Below are positions 14,618 through 22,416 of a DNA stretch of 64,000 nucleotides, one piece after another. The first letter of the stretch is position 1. Every line of letters begins with the position of its first letter. The notes beneath the pieces were generated by a model. It saw only the letters and a program-made list of their open reading frames with translations. It ran no database searches and was not told the DNA's origin. Made by a program: the position numbers and the translations under genes. The stretch is from CADCVT01 sp036389485 (GTDB lineage Bacteria > Actinomycetota > Thermoleophilia > Solirubrobacterales > Solirubrobacteraceae), in contig DASVPR010000050.1 in assembly GCA_036389485.1 (NCBI GenBank), positions 124,001-188,000 on the forward strand. The letters are read 5' to 3'.

Positions 14618-15538
14618 TCAGGCCCTGAGTTCGAGGGGGCTGTCCTCGAAGTGCGTGATGCGCGCGAGCTCGCTCACGCGGTTGGTCACCTCGTCCGCGG
14701 TGAGGCGCTGGACGCGCTCGGTCCCGAACTCCTCGACGTTGAACGACGCGAGCGCGGTGCCGTAGGCCATCGCGGCGCGGAGATCGCCGGTGCCGTGGGC
14801 CGCTACGTAGCCGACGAAGCCGCCGGCGAACGAGTCGCCCGCGCCCGTGGGATCGACGACCGTCTCGAGCGGATAGGCGGGCAGGCCGAAGAAGCCGTCC
14901 TCCGTGAAGAGCGCCGCGCCGTACTCGCCCTGCTTGGCCACGACGACCTTCGGGCCCATGTCCATCACCGCGCGGGCGGCCCTGACGAGGCTGGGCTCGC
15001 CGGTCAGCTGCTTCAGCTCGGCGTCGTTGAGCAGCAGCGCGTCGACCGTGCCGATCGTGCGGACCAGCGAGTCGCGCGCGATGTCGATCCACAGGTTCAT
15101 CGAGTCCATCGCGACGAACCGCGCGCGCTCGCACTGCTGCCGGACGGCGTACTGGAGGTCGGGCTGGATGTTGGCGAGGAACAGGACGTCGGCCCGCTTC
15201 GACGCCTCCGACAGCTTCGGCGCGAACGTCTCGAAGACGTTGAGCTGCGTGTCGAGGGTCGTGCGCGAGTTGAGGTCGAAGTGGTACTCGCCGTGCCAGA
15301 AGAAGGTCTTGCCGCCCGCGACGTGCTCGACGTCGTCGGTGTTCGTCCCTCGGGTTCTGAGGATCTCGTACTCGGCCTCGCCGAAGTCGTCGCCGACCGG
15401 CCCGACGACCCGCACGTCGTCGAAGAAGCTCGCGGCCAGCGCGAAGTGGGTCGCGGCGCCGCCCAGCATGCGCTCGCGCTCCCCGAACGGGGTCTTGACG
15501 CGGTCGAACGCGATGGAGCCGACGACGGTGACGGTCAT
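14618..15538 (-). CDS. PfkB/ribokinase family carbohydrate kinase
   Basis: A 306-aa kinase of the ribokinase/PfkB fold. The N-terminal sugar-binding stretch MTVTVVGSIAFDRVKTPFG with MLGGAATHFALAA and the C-terminal anion-hole signature VVDPTGAGDSFAGGF (with the catalytic Asp) are clear. It phosphorylates a sugar or nucleoside with ATP; the exact substrate is not evident. The ATG at 15538 lies 13 bp downstream of a TAGCCT hexamer shared with the divergent oxidoreductase gene. It heads a minus-strand run toward gltA. Confidence 0.88.
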   Translation of the reverse strand: MTVTVVGSIAFDRVKTPFGERERMLGGAATHFALAASFFDDVRVVGPVGDDFGEAEYEILRTRGTNTDDVEHVAGGKTFFWHGEYHFDLNSRTTLDTQLNVFETFAPKLSEASKRADVLFLANIQPDLQYAVRQQCERARFVAMDSMNLWIDIARDSLVRTIGTVDALLLNDAELKQLTGEPSLVRAARAVMDMGPKVVVAKQGEYGAALFTEDGFFGLPAYPLETVVDPTGAGDSFAGGFVGYVAAHGTGDLRAAMAYGTALASFNVEEFGTERVQRLTADEVTNRVSELARITHFEDSPLELRA

Positions 15539-15572
15539 GGCGCGGCGGAGGAGGCTAGCGTCCGGCCTCGCG
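15539..15572. promoter_or_regulatory. Bidirectional promoter with overlapping -10 hexamers
   Basis: GGCTAGCG lies between the divergent kinase and oxidoreductase genes. TAGCGT (plus, 15556-15561) is 11 bp before the ATG at 15573. TAGCCT (minus, 15557-15552) is 13 bp before the ATG at 15538. They share the TA at 15556-15557, as in the 1784-1807 region. Promoter activity is inferred. Confidence 0.4.
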
Positions 15573-16523
15573 ATGCGAGCGATCCAGATCGAGGAGTTCG
15601 GGGGGCCGGAGGTGCTGCGGCTCGTGGACGTGCCGGCCCCGTCGCCCGGCGAGGGCGAGGTCCTCATCCGGGTCTCGCGGGCGGGGCTGAACTTCGCGGA
15701 CACGCACACGCGCGAGAACGCCTACATCGCCAAGCACGACCTGCCGCTGGTGCCTGGCACCGAGGTCGCGGGCGTGCGCGAGGACACCGGCGAGCGGGTC
15801 GTCGCTCGGCTGCCGGGTCGCGGCGGCTACGCGGAGTACGCGGTCGCGCCTCTGGCTGCGGTCGTCCCGGTCCCCGAGGGGCTGCCGGACGAGGCCGCAC
15901 TCGCGCTGCTCATCCAGGGCACGACGGCGTGGCACCTGCTGCGGACCAGCGCGCGCCTGCGGCCGGGCGAGTCGGTCGTGGTGCACTCCGCCGCGGGCGG
16001 GACGGGGTCGCTCTGCCTGCAGCTCGCGCGCGCCTTCGGCGCCGGCCGCGTCGTCGCCACCGCCGGAAGCGAGGACCGGCGGGCGCTCGCGCTCGACCTC
16101 GGCGCCGATGCCGCCATCGACTCCGGTCCCTCCGACCTCTCCTCGCGCATCCTCGCCGCCAACGACGGAGCGCCGGTCGACGTGATCCTCGAAGCGACGG
16201 GCGGCCAGGTCTTCGACGAGTCGCTGCGCGCGCTCGCGCCGTTCGGCCGCCTCGTCGTCTACGGGATCTCGTCGCGCGAGCAGCGCGAGGTCCGCACGGG
16301 ATCGCTGCTCAAGCGGAGTCAGGCCGTCGTCGGGTTCTGGATGAACCATCTGTCGGACGCGATGTGGGACGCGGCCCTCACCGACCTCTTCGCCCGCGCG
16401 GCGAGCGGCGAGCTGCGCGTGGTCGTCGGCGAGACGTACCCGCTGTCCGAGGCGCGCCGCGCCCAGGAGGACCTCGCCGGCCGCCATACGAGCGGCAAGC
16501 TGACGCTCGACCCGTCGCGCTGA
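15573..16523 (+). CDS. Zinc-independent quinone oxidoreductase-like MDR dehydrogenase
   Basis: A 316-aa medium-chain dehydrogenase/reductase. N-terminal GroES-like fold (IEEFGGPEVLRLVDVPAPSP, AGLNFADTHTRE, PGTEVAGV) then a Rossmann domain with HSAAGGTGSLCLQLARAFGA and ATAGSEDRR binding NADPH. It lacks the zinc-ligand cysteines of alcohol dehydrogenases, so it belongs with the QOR group that reduces quinones or enones. The ATG at 15573 follows the bidirectional promoter. It converges with the LuxR regulator gene. Confidence 0.88.
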   Translation: MRAIQIEEFGGPEVLRLVDVPAPSPGEGEVLIRVSRAGLNFADTHTRENAYIAKHDLPLVPGTEVAGVREDTGERVVARLPGRGGYAEYAVAPLAAVVPVPEGLPDEAALALLIQGTTAWHLLRTSARLRPGESVVVHSAAGGTGSLCLQLARAFGAGRVVATAGSEDRRALALDLGADAAIDSGPSDLSSRILAANDGAPVDVILEATGGQVFDESLRALAPFGRLVVYGISSREQREVRTGSLLKRSQAVVGFWMNHLSDAMWDAALTDLFARAASGELRVVVGETYPLSEARRAQEDLAGRHTSGKLTLDPSR

Positions 16524-16546
16524 GTGACGTGCGCCGCGGCGCGGCG

Positions 16547-19318
16547 CTACGCCGCGGCCGCCGCGGCCACCCCGCGCTCCTCGGCGAGGAGGCGCGCGAG
16601 CTGGGTGCGGGACCTCACGTCGAGCTTGCGGTAGATCGCGCTGAGGTGGTGCTCGATCGTCTTGGGGGAGAGGAAGAGCGACGCGGCGACCTCGCGGTTG
16701 GTGAGGCCCTGGGCGACGAGGAGGGCGATCTTCAGCTCCTGCGGCGTCAGCTCGTCGGCGTGCGAGCGGTCGGCGCGGGGGCCCGAGGGGCCGCCGGTCG
16801 CGGTCAGCTCGGCGCGGGCGCGGTCCGCCCAGGGGCGGGCGCCGAGGCGCTCGAAGGTGTCGAGCGCCTCGGTCAGGAACGGTCGCGCCTCGGCGCGCTG
16901 GCGGGCGCGGCGCAGGCGCTCGGCGTAGGCGAGCTGGCTCCGCGCGCGCTCGAACGGCTGGCCGTCGGACTCGTGCTGGCGCAGTGCGTCCTCGAACTCC
17001 GCCTTGAAGCCGTCCTCGGCGAGGATGCCGCGGCAGCGGGCGGCGGCCGCGAGCGCCCAGCGGCGCTGCGTCGCCTCGGCCTGCCGCTCGAAGCGCTGCA
17101 GCGCGACGCGCGCCCGCTCCGTCTCGCCCGCGCGCGCGAGCGCCTCGACGTGGTCGGGCGCCCACTGCACGAGCCCGGGTTCGTCCATCTGCAGCCGGTC
17201 GGCGACCTCGCTCGCCTCGTCGAGCAGCTCGATCGCGCGCTCGACCCGTCCGCAGACGAGGTCGTCGAAGGCGAGGACGGCCAGCGCGTAGACGCGGATC
17301 GCGTCGCCGCCCATCGCCCGGCAGATCTCCAGCGACTCGCGGCCGTCGCGCTGCGCGTCGTCGCTCCGGCCGAGCGCGGACTCGACCCGTGCGAGCGCCG
17401 TCAGCGAGTGCGCCATCAGGCCGACCTGGCCGGTCTCGCGCGCCAGCTCCACGGACTCGCCCGCGTCGGCCATCGCCGCGGCCCACCGGCCGACGCGGAA
17501 CTCCAGGTGCGACCGAGCCGCCAAGGGGTAGATCAACAGCCCGACCGCGGAGGCGTCGCGGGCCGCGCGGACGAGCCGGTCGAGGATGGTCTGCGCGCGG
17601 TCGAACCTCTCGACCCACGTCGCGCACTGCCCGACCATCCCGACGACCTCCGGCAGCCCCGCCGCGAGCGGGTCGCCCTCGAGCAGGAACGGCAGGACCG
17701 GCGCGAACAGCCGCTCGGCCTCCTCGGCCCGGCCCAGCGCGACGAGCGTCTCGGCCTCGATGATCGTCGCGAGCGCCTCGACCTCCGGGGCGACGCCGTG
17801 CGCGAGCGCCCGCGCGTGCCGGGCGCCCTCGCCGAGCTGGACCATGTCCCCGGTCATCATGTGGGCGACGCTCGCCTCGATGAGGGTCGTGGCGGCGCGG
17901 GCGCGGTCGCCCTGCGCCTCGAGCCACTCCGCCTCCTCCTTCAGGACCGCGTTCGCCGCGAGCGGCGCGCCGCGGCGCAGCTCGAGGTGGCCGCGGGCTC
18001 GCCGCAGGTCGGTCTTCAAGACGGCGTCGGTCGTCAGCGAGAGCCCGTCGTCGATCAGCGCGAGCGCCTTGTCGAACTGCGCGGCGAGGGTGAAGTCGGT
18101 CGCCGCCTCGAGGTCGCGGCGCGCGCGCAGCTCGTCGTCGACGCTCAGCTCGGCGGCGCGCGCGAACGCGGCCGCGGCCGCGCTGTGCCCGCCGCGACCC
18201 CGGGCGTCGCGGCCCGCGGCCTCGAGGGCGCTCGCCACGGCTTCGTCGGGCGCGACCGCGGCGTGCGCCATGTGCCAGGCGCGCCGCTGGGCGTCCGGCG
18301 CCACCTCGGCGAGGACGTCGTGCGCGGCACGGCGGTCGGGCGCCGAGGCGCCGTGGTAGACGGTCGCGCGGAGCAGCGGGTGGCGGAAGTGCATGCGCCC
18401 GGCCTGGACGCCCACGACCCCCGCCTCCTCGGCGGCGTTCAGGCACGCCCGGTCGATCCCGATCCGCTGGAGCGCCTCGTGCAGGACGTCGACCCGCCCG
18501 GTCTGCATCGTCGCCACCACGAGCAGCGCGCGGCGGGTGTCGTCCGGCAGCCGCTCGAGCTGGCGGCGGAAGGCGCCCTCGACGCTCGACCCCGGCGGCA
18601 GCGGCGCCGGCAGCGGGACGCGCCCGGCGATCTGCAGGTCGTCCAGCAGCGTCGGGATCTCGATGATGGCGAGCGGGTTCCCGGCGGCGGCCTCCAGCAG
18701 CTGCCGGGCGACCGGCTCGGCGACGCCGGCCGCGCGCTCGGTCAGCAGCGCCCGCGCGCTCTCCTCGTCGAGCGCGCCGAGGTGCAGGCACCGCAGCCCG
18801 GTCGCGCCCGCGTCGAACCCCTCGCCGTCGCGCGCGCCGAGCAGCAGGACGATCCCCTCGGCGGCGATCCGCCGGGCCGCGAAGAGCAGCGCCTCGAGCG
18901 ACGCCGCGTCGAGCCAGTGGACGTCGTCGACGATCGCCAGCACCGGCTGCTCCTCGGCCGCGGCGGCGAGCATGCTCAGCACGGCGGCGGGGACCGCGAA
19001 GCGGTCGTGGGGGACCGGGTCCCCGAGGGCGAGCGAGCCGCGCAGCGCCGCGGCCTGCGCGGGCGGGATGCGGTCGAGCAGGTCGAGCAGCGGCGACAGG
19101 AGGTCGAGCAGGCCGGCGAACGGGATGTCGCTCTCCGACTCGTAGCCGCGCGCGCGCAGGACGCGGAAGTCGGGCGCCGCCGCGGCGGTCTCGTCGAGCA
19201 GCGTGGTCTTGCCGATCCCGGCCTCGCCGTGGACGACCACCACCGTGCTCCGCCCCTCCCGGGCGGATTCGAGCACGGCCTCCAGCTCGCTGCGTTCGCG
19301 GGTCCTTCCGATCAGCAC
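16547..19318 (-). CDS. LAL-type LuxR family regulator (AAA-like ATPase plus HTH)
   Basis: A 923-aa large ATP-binding LuxR regulator. The Walker A GEAGIGKT is at residues 31-38 and a Walker B-like AIVDDVHWLD follows at ~130. The long middle is helical and TPR-like (repeated ALALIDDGLSL, RALAHGVAPEVEAL patterns). The C-terminus (~858-915) is a LuxR HTH: LTPQELKIALLVAQGLTNRE and SPKTIEHHLSAIYRKL. These proteins bind a small ligand in the TPR part and activate target promoters. The target is unknown. The GTG at 19318 has TACGCT 8 bp upstream, so a leaderless start is likely. Divergent from the DEAD helicase. Confidence 0.9.
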   Translation of the reverse strand: MLIGRTRERSELEAVLESAREGRSTVVVVHGEAGIGKTTLLDETAAAAPDFRVLRARGYESESDIPFAGLLDLLSPLLDLLDRIPPAQAAALRGSLALGDPVPHDRFAVPAAVLSMLAAAAEEQPVLAIVDDVHWLDAASLEALLFAARRIAAEGIVLLLGARDGEGFDAGATGLRCLHLGALDEESARALLTERAAGVAEPVARQLLEAAAGNPLAIIEIPTLLDDLQIAGRVPLPAPLPPGSSVEGAFRRQLERLPDDTRRALLVVATMQTGRVDVLHEALQRIGIDRACLNAAEEAGVVGVQAGRMHFRHPLLRATVYHGASAPDRRAAHDVLAEVAPDAQRRAWHMAHAAVAPDEAVASALEAAGRDARGRGGHSAAAAAFARAAELSVDDELRARRDLEAATDFTLAAQFDKALALIDDGLSLTTDAVLKTDLRRARGHLELRRGAPLAANAVLKEEAEWLEAQGDRARAATTLIEASVAHMMTGDMVQLGEGARHARALAHGVAPEVEALATIIEAETLVALGRAEEAERLFAPVLPFLLEGDPLAAGLPEVVGMVGQCATWVERFDRAQTILDRLVRAARDASAVGLLIYPLAARSHLEFRVGRWAAAMADAGESVELARETGQVGLMAHSLTALARVESALGRSDDAQRDGRESLEICRAMGGDAIRVYALAVLAFDDLVCGRVERAIELLDEASEVADRLQMDEPGLVQWAPDHVEALARAGETERARVALQRFERQAEATQRRWALAAAARCRGILAEDGFKAEFEDALRQHESDGQPFERARSQLAYAERLRRARQRAEARPFLTEALDTFERLGARPWADRARAELTATGGPSGPRADRSHADELTPQELKIALLVAQGLTNREVAASLFLSPKTIEHHLSAIYRKLDVRSRTQLARLLAEERGVAAAAAA

Positions 19319-19353
19319 GGCGGCTCAGCGTAGCCACGTCCTACTCTGCCTCC
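19319..19353. promoter_or_regulatory. Divergent leaderless promoters (LuxR regulator and DEAD helicase)
   Basis: Minus strand: TACGCT (19332-19327) lies 8 bp before the GTG at 19318. Plus strand: TACTCT (19342-19347) lies 6 bp before the GTG at 19354. Neither gene has an SD. The hexamers are 9 bp apart, so the two promoters would face each other closely. Inference. Confidence 0.4.
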
Positions 19354-20763
19354 GTGACCACCTTCGCGGACCTCGGGCTCTCGCCCCAGACGCTCGAGGC
19401 CCTCCACGACGTCGGCTACGAGCAGCCCAGCCCGATCCAGGAGCAGGCGATCCCGCCCATGCTCGAGGGCCGGGACGTCATCGGCCAGGCCCAGACCGGC
19501 TCCGGCAAGACCGCCGCGTTCGGGCTGCCGATGATCGAGTACGTCGATCCGTCCGTGAACGAGGTCCAGGGCCTGGTGCTCACGCCGACGCGCGAGCTGT
19601 GCATCCAGGTGACCCAGGCGCTGCGGGCCTACGCGCAGCGCCACGGCGTCGACGTCGTCGCGACGTTCGGCGGCGCGCCGATCCGCACGCAGCAGGCGCA
19701 GCTGCGCGCCGGCGGGCACATCGTCGTCGGCACCGTCGGGCGGGTAATGGACCTCATGCAGCGGGCGTCGCTAGTGCTCACCGACTGCCGCTTCGTCGTG
19801 CTCGACGAGGCCGACGAGATGCTCGACCTCGGCTTCCTCGAGGACGTCGAGAAGATCCTCGCGGCCACGCCGAACAGCCGGCAGACCGCGCTCTTCAGCG
19901 CGACGATGCCGCCGCCGATCCGCAAGCTGGCCGACCGCTACCTCTACGACCCCGCGCACATCAAGGTCAAGGCGGCGACCCTGACGGTGGAGTCGGTGGA
20001 GCAGTTCGCGCTCGAGGTCAAGCCGGCGGACAAGGCCGACAAGCTCGTCGAGGTGCTGCGGGCCGAGCGGCCCGACCAGGCGATCGTCTTCGTGCGGACG
20101 AAGATCCGCACCGACCAGCTCTACCGCAAGCTGCGCGACCGCGGGCTGAACGTCAAGGCGCTGCACGGCGACATGTCGCAGGGCTCCCGCGACGGGGTGA
20201 TGCTCTCGTTCAAGGGCGGGCGTCTGCCGATCCTCGTCGCCACCGACGTCGCCGCCCGCGGGCTCGACATCTCGACGGTCACCCACGTCATCAACTTCGA
20301 CGTCCCCACGTCCCCGGACGTGTACGTGCATCGCATCGGCCGCACCGGCCGGGTGGGCCGCTCGGGGCGCGCGATCACCTTCGTCGAGCCGCGGCAGAAG
20401 CGCGAGCTGGTCGCGATCGAGAACCACATCGGCACGTCGATCTCGCCGTGGATCGAGGGGGCGCACGTCGCGCCCTCGAAGATCGAGGAGCGGCCGCGGC
20501 GGCACACGAAGCCGCACCAGGCGCCGGACGGGGCCGACGGGCGGTTCGTGACCTTGATCGCGGCCGGCGGGCGGGCCGACGGCTTCGAGGTGGCCGACCT
20601 CGTGCACGCGGTGACCGGGGCGACCGGGCTGGACGGCGAGGCGGTCCGCGACGTTCGCGTCCTCGAGCGGTTCTCGCTCCTGGACGTTCCCGAGGCAGAA
20701 GTGGAACGGATCTGCAGCGAATTGCGCGGAAGACGTTTGGAAGTCGAGCCCGCGCGCAACTAG
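19354..20763 (+). CDS. DEAD-box RNA helicase with DbpA-like C-terminal domain
   Basis: A 469-aa ATP-dependent RNA helicase. In order: Q motif (FADLGLSPQTLEAL...PSPIQEQAI), Walker A AQTGSGKT at 46-53, PTRELCIQ, DEAD at 151-154, SATMP, VFVRTK, VATDVAARGLD and HRIGRTGR. Residues ~395-469 (FVTLIAAGGRADGFEVADLV, FSLLDVPEAEVERI) match the DbpA RNA-binding fold that targets such helicases to structured RNA, often 23S rRNA. Likely ribosome assembly or mRNA turnover. The GTG at 19354 is preceded by TACTCT 6 bp upstream. Its TAG starts the next gene's probable -10. Confidence 0.95.
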   Translation: MTTFADLGLSPQTLEALHDVGYEQPSPIQEQAIPPMLEGRDVIGQAQTGSGKTAAFGLPMIEYVDPSVNEVQGLVLTPTRELCIQVTQALRAYAQRHGVDVVATFGGAPIRTQQAQLRAGGHIVVGTVGRVMDLMQRASLVLTDCRFVVLDEADEMLDLGFLEDVEKILAATPNSRQTALFSATMPPPIRKLADRYLYDPAHIKVKAATLTVESVEQFALEVKPADKADKLVEVLRAERPDQAIVFVRTKIRTDQLYRKLRDRGLNVKALHGDMSQGSRDGVMLSFKGGRLPILVATDVAARGLDISTVTHVINFDVPTSPDVYVHRIGRTGRVGRSGRAITFVEPRQKRELVAIENHIGTSISPWIEGAHVAPSKIEERPRRHTKPHQAPDGADGRFVTLIAAGGRADGFEVADLVHAVTGATGLDGEAVRDVRVLERFSLLDVPEAEVERICSELRGRRLEVEPARN

Positions 20764-20794
20764 CCTGTCGGACTCGCGTTCCTTCGAGGAGACC
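20761..20794 (+). promoter_or_regulatory. Promoter and RBS for the zinc-ribbon/cyclophilin pair
   Basis: TAGCCT at 20761-20766 uses the helicase TAG stop as its first half. A GAGGAG element at 20785-20790 precedes the ATG at 20795 by a normal SD distance. The pair of genes is therefore probably leadered, unlike many neighbours. Inference from sequence. Confidence 0.35.
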
Positions 20795-21859
20795 ATGGCC
20801 GGCACCGTCGACAACCCCACCGCGCCCCAGCAAGCCCCTCCGACCCCGCCGGTCGTCGAGGAGCCGCAGGTCGTCGTCCCCGACGACGCCTCGCGCCTGT
20901 GCGTGAACTGCGCGGCGCTGCTGGAGGAGGGCCAGGACTGGTGCCTGGAGTGCGGGACGGCCCAGCCGGGGCGGATCGCCGGCAAGCCCGGCTGGCGCGC
21001 CGCGCTGGTCGTGGTCGGGATCGTGGCGCTGCTCGCCGCCGGCGCGATCGCCGCCGCGTACGCCGCGCTGTCCAGCGACGCGGAGCGGGAGGCCTCGGCC
21101 CCGCCGCCGCAGAACGCGCAGCCGGTCGTCCCGGCGCCGCCGGCGCAGACCACGCCCGCCCCGGCGGAGGAGACGCCGTCGGTCCCGGCGCCCGAGAACG
21201 ACACCGAGGCGCCCGCGCCCGCGAAGCCGGACCGCAGCGACTCGGACGCAGGCTCGGCGCCGGCGCCCAGCGGCGGGTCGTCGCCCGACACGAGCAGCGA
21301 CACCGGCTCCGGCACGTCGAGCGGCTCGGCGGGCGCGCCGTCCGGCGGCACCGACACCGGGGGCGACACCGCGACCGAGGACGAGGGCACGCCGAAGCCC
21401 AAGCCGGTCAACCCGGTGATCGCGCTCGGCCCCGACGCGGCCTCGACGTTCGATCCCTACGACCGCGCCGGCGGCCTGACCGGCGACCCGGCCGACGCGA
21501 TCGACGGCCGCCGGAAGACGGCCTGGGAGGCGCCGGTCGGCGCCGACGACGGCAAGGTCCAGATCGGCCTGCTCATCAGCCTCGAGCAGGCGAAGGCGAT
21601 CGACACGGTCCGGCTGCAGGCGGGCACGCCCGGCTTCACGGTCGAGCTGTACGGCTCGAAGCTCGGCACGGCGCCCGACGACGCCCCCGGCGCGACGAAG
21701 TACTGGAAGAAGCTCGACGTCACGCGCGACTTCGGGACCGACGAGAAGCTGACGGTCGGCGGCGAGAAGTACCGCCACGTCCTCCTCTGGTTCACCGACC
21801 AGCCGGCGGACACCAAGGTGATGATCCCGGAGGTCGAGCTCAGGAAGCCCGTCGAGTAG
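20795..21859 (+). CDS. Zinc-ribbon, single-span membrane protein with discoidin-like C-terminal domain
   Basis: A 354-aa protein. A cytoplasmic zinc ribbon holds C36-x2-C39 and C50-x2-C53 (CVNC, CLEC). A single membrane helix follows at ~69-90. A long P/A/T/S/D-rich linker (~95-215) then leads to a beta-rich C-terminal domain (~220-350) of discoidin/F5-8-like or carbohydrate-binding appearance (DGRRKTAWEAP, DTVRLQAGTPGFTVELYG, YRHVLLWFTDQP). The topology suggests a sensor or anchor joining a cytoplasmic zinc ribbon to an external binding domain. It is followed immediately by a cyclophilin, TAG then ATG with no gap. Confidence 0.7.
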   Translation: MAGTVDNPTAPQQAPPTPPVVEEPQVVVPDDASRLCVNCAALLEEGQDWCLECGTAQPGRIAGKPGWRAALVVVGIVALLAAGAIAAAYAALSSDAEREASAPPPQNAQPVVPAPPAQTTPAPAEETPSVPAPENDTEAPAPAKPDRSDSDAGSAPAPSGGSSPDTSSDTGSGTSSGSAGAPSGGTDTGGDTATEDEGTPKPKPVNPVIALGPDAASTFDPYDRAGGLTGDPADAIDGRRKTAWEAPVGADDGKVQIGLLISLEQAKAIDTVRLQAGTPGFTVELYGSKLGTAPDDAPGATKYWKKLDVTRDFGTDEKLTVGGEKYRHVLLWFTDQPADTKVMIPEVELRKPVE

Positions 21860-22321
21860 ATGCCGGCGATGGCGACGATGCGCACCTCCGAGGGCGCGAT
21901 CAAGCTGGAGCTCTTCGAGGAGGACGCTCCCCAGACCGTCGGCAACTTCAAGAAGCTCGCGGGCGACGGGTTCTACGACGGGGTGATCTTCCACCGCGTC
22001 ATCAAGGACTTCATGATCCAGGGCGGCGACCCGACGGGCACCGGCTCCGGCGGCCCGGGCTACACGTTCGAGGACGAGCTCAACCAGCACAAGGTCGTCC
22101 GCGGCGCGCTCGCGATGGCCAACGCCGGCCCGAACACCAACGGGTCGCAGTTCTTCATCGTCACGACCGACGAGGCGCCGTGGCTCGACGGCAAGCACAC
22201 GGTCTTCGGCCGCGTGGTCGAGGGGATGGACGTCGTCGACCGCATCGAGTCGGCGAAGACCGGCCCCGGCGACCGCCCGGTCGACGAGATCCGGATCGAG
22301 GGCGTCGACATCGAGGTCTGA
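21860..22321 (+). CDS. ppiB: Cyclophilin-type peptidyl-prolyl cis-trans isomerase
   Basis: A 153-aa single-domain cyclophilin that speeds proline isomerisation in protein folding. Conserved pieces: IKLELFEEDAPQTVGNFKKL, GVIFHRVIKDFMIQGGDPTG with the catalytic Arg, MANAGPNTNGSQFFIV and WLDGKHTVFGRVVEGMDVV. There is no signal peptide, so it is cytosolic. The ATG at 21860 directly follows the TAG of the zinc-ribbon gene, so they are coupled. An alternative start at the later ATG codons (MATM, MRTS) is possible. Confidence 0.93.
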   Translation: MPAMATMRTSEGAIKLELFEEDAPQTVGNFKKLAGDGFYDGVIFHRVIKDFMIQGGDPTGTGSGGPGYTFEDELNQHKVVRGALAMANAGPNTNGSQFFIVTTDEAPWLDGKHTVFGRVVEGMDVVDRIESAKTGPGDRPVDEIRIEGVDIEV

Positions 22322-22368
22322 CCGGCCGCGCCCGTCCGCCGCGGCCACCCCGATCCCCTCCGCGGCGG

Positions 22369-22416
22369 TAGGCTTGGCTGCTCAGCCAAGGCTTGAAACG
22401 TCGAGGGGAGCAGGAC
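22369..22416 (+). promoter_or_regulatory. Promoter, hairpin and RBS of the aldehyde dehydrogenase gene
   Basis: TAGGCT at 22369-22374 resembles a -10. CTTGGCTG (22373-22380) and CAGCCAAG (22383-22390) form a perfect 8-bp inverted repeat with a 2-nt loop that overlaps the expected transcription start; it could be an operator or a 5' hairpin. GAGGGGAG at 22403-22410 is the SD for the ATG at 22417. Function inferred. Confidence 0.4.

Noticed and set aside
14651..19333. A ~1560-codon open frame on the plus strand across the kinase, oxidoreductase and LuxR genes
   Set aside because: Its product is arginine/glutamate/valine-rich low-complexity sequence typical of antisense frames in very G+C-rich DNA, and it covers three well-recognised genes in other frames.
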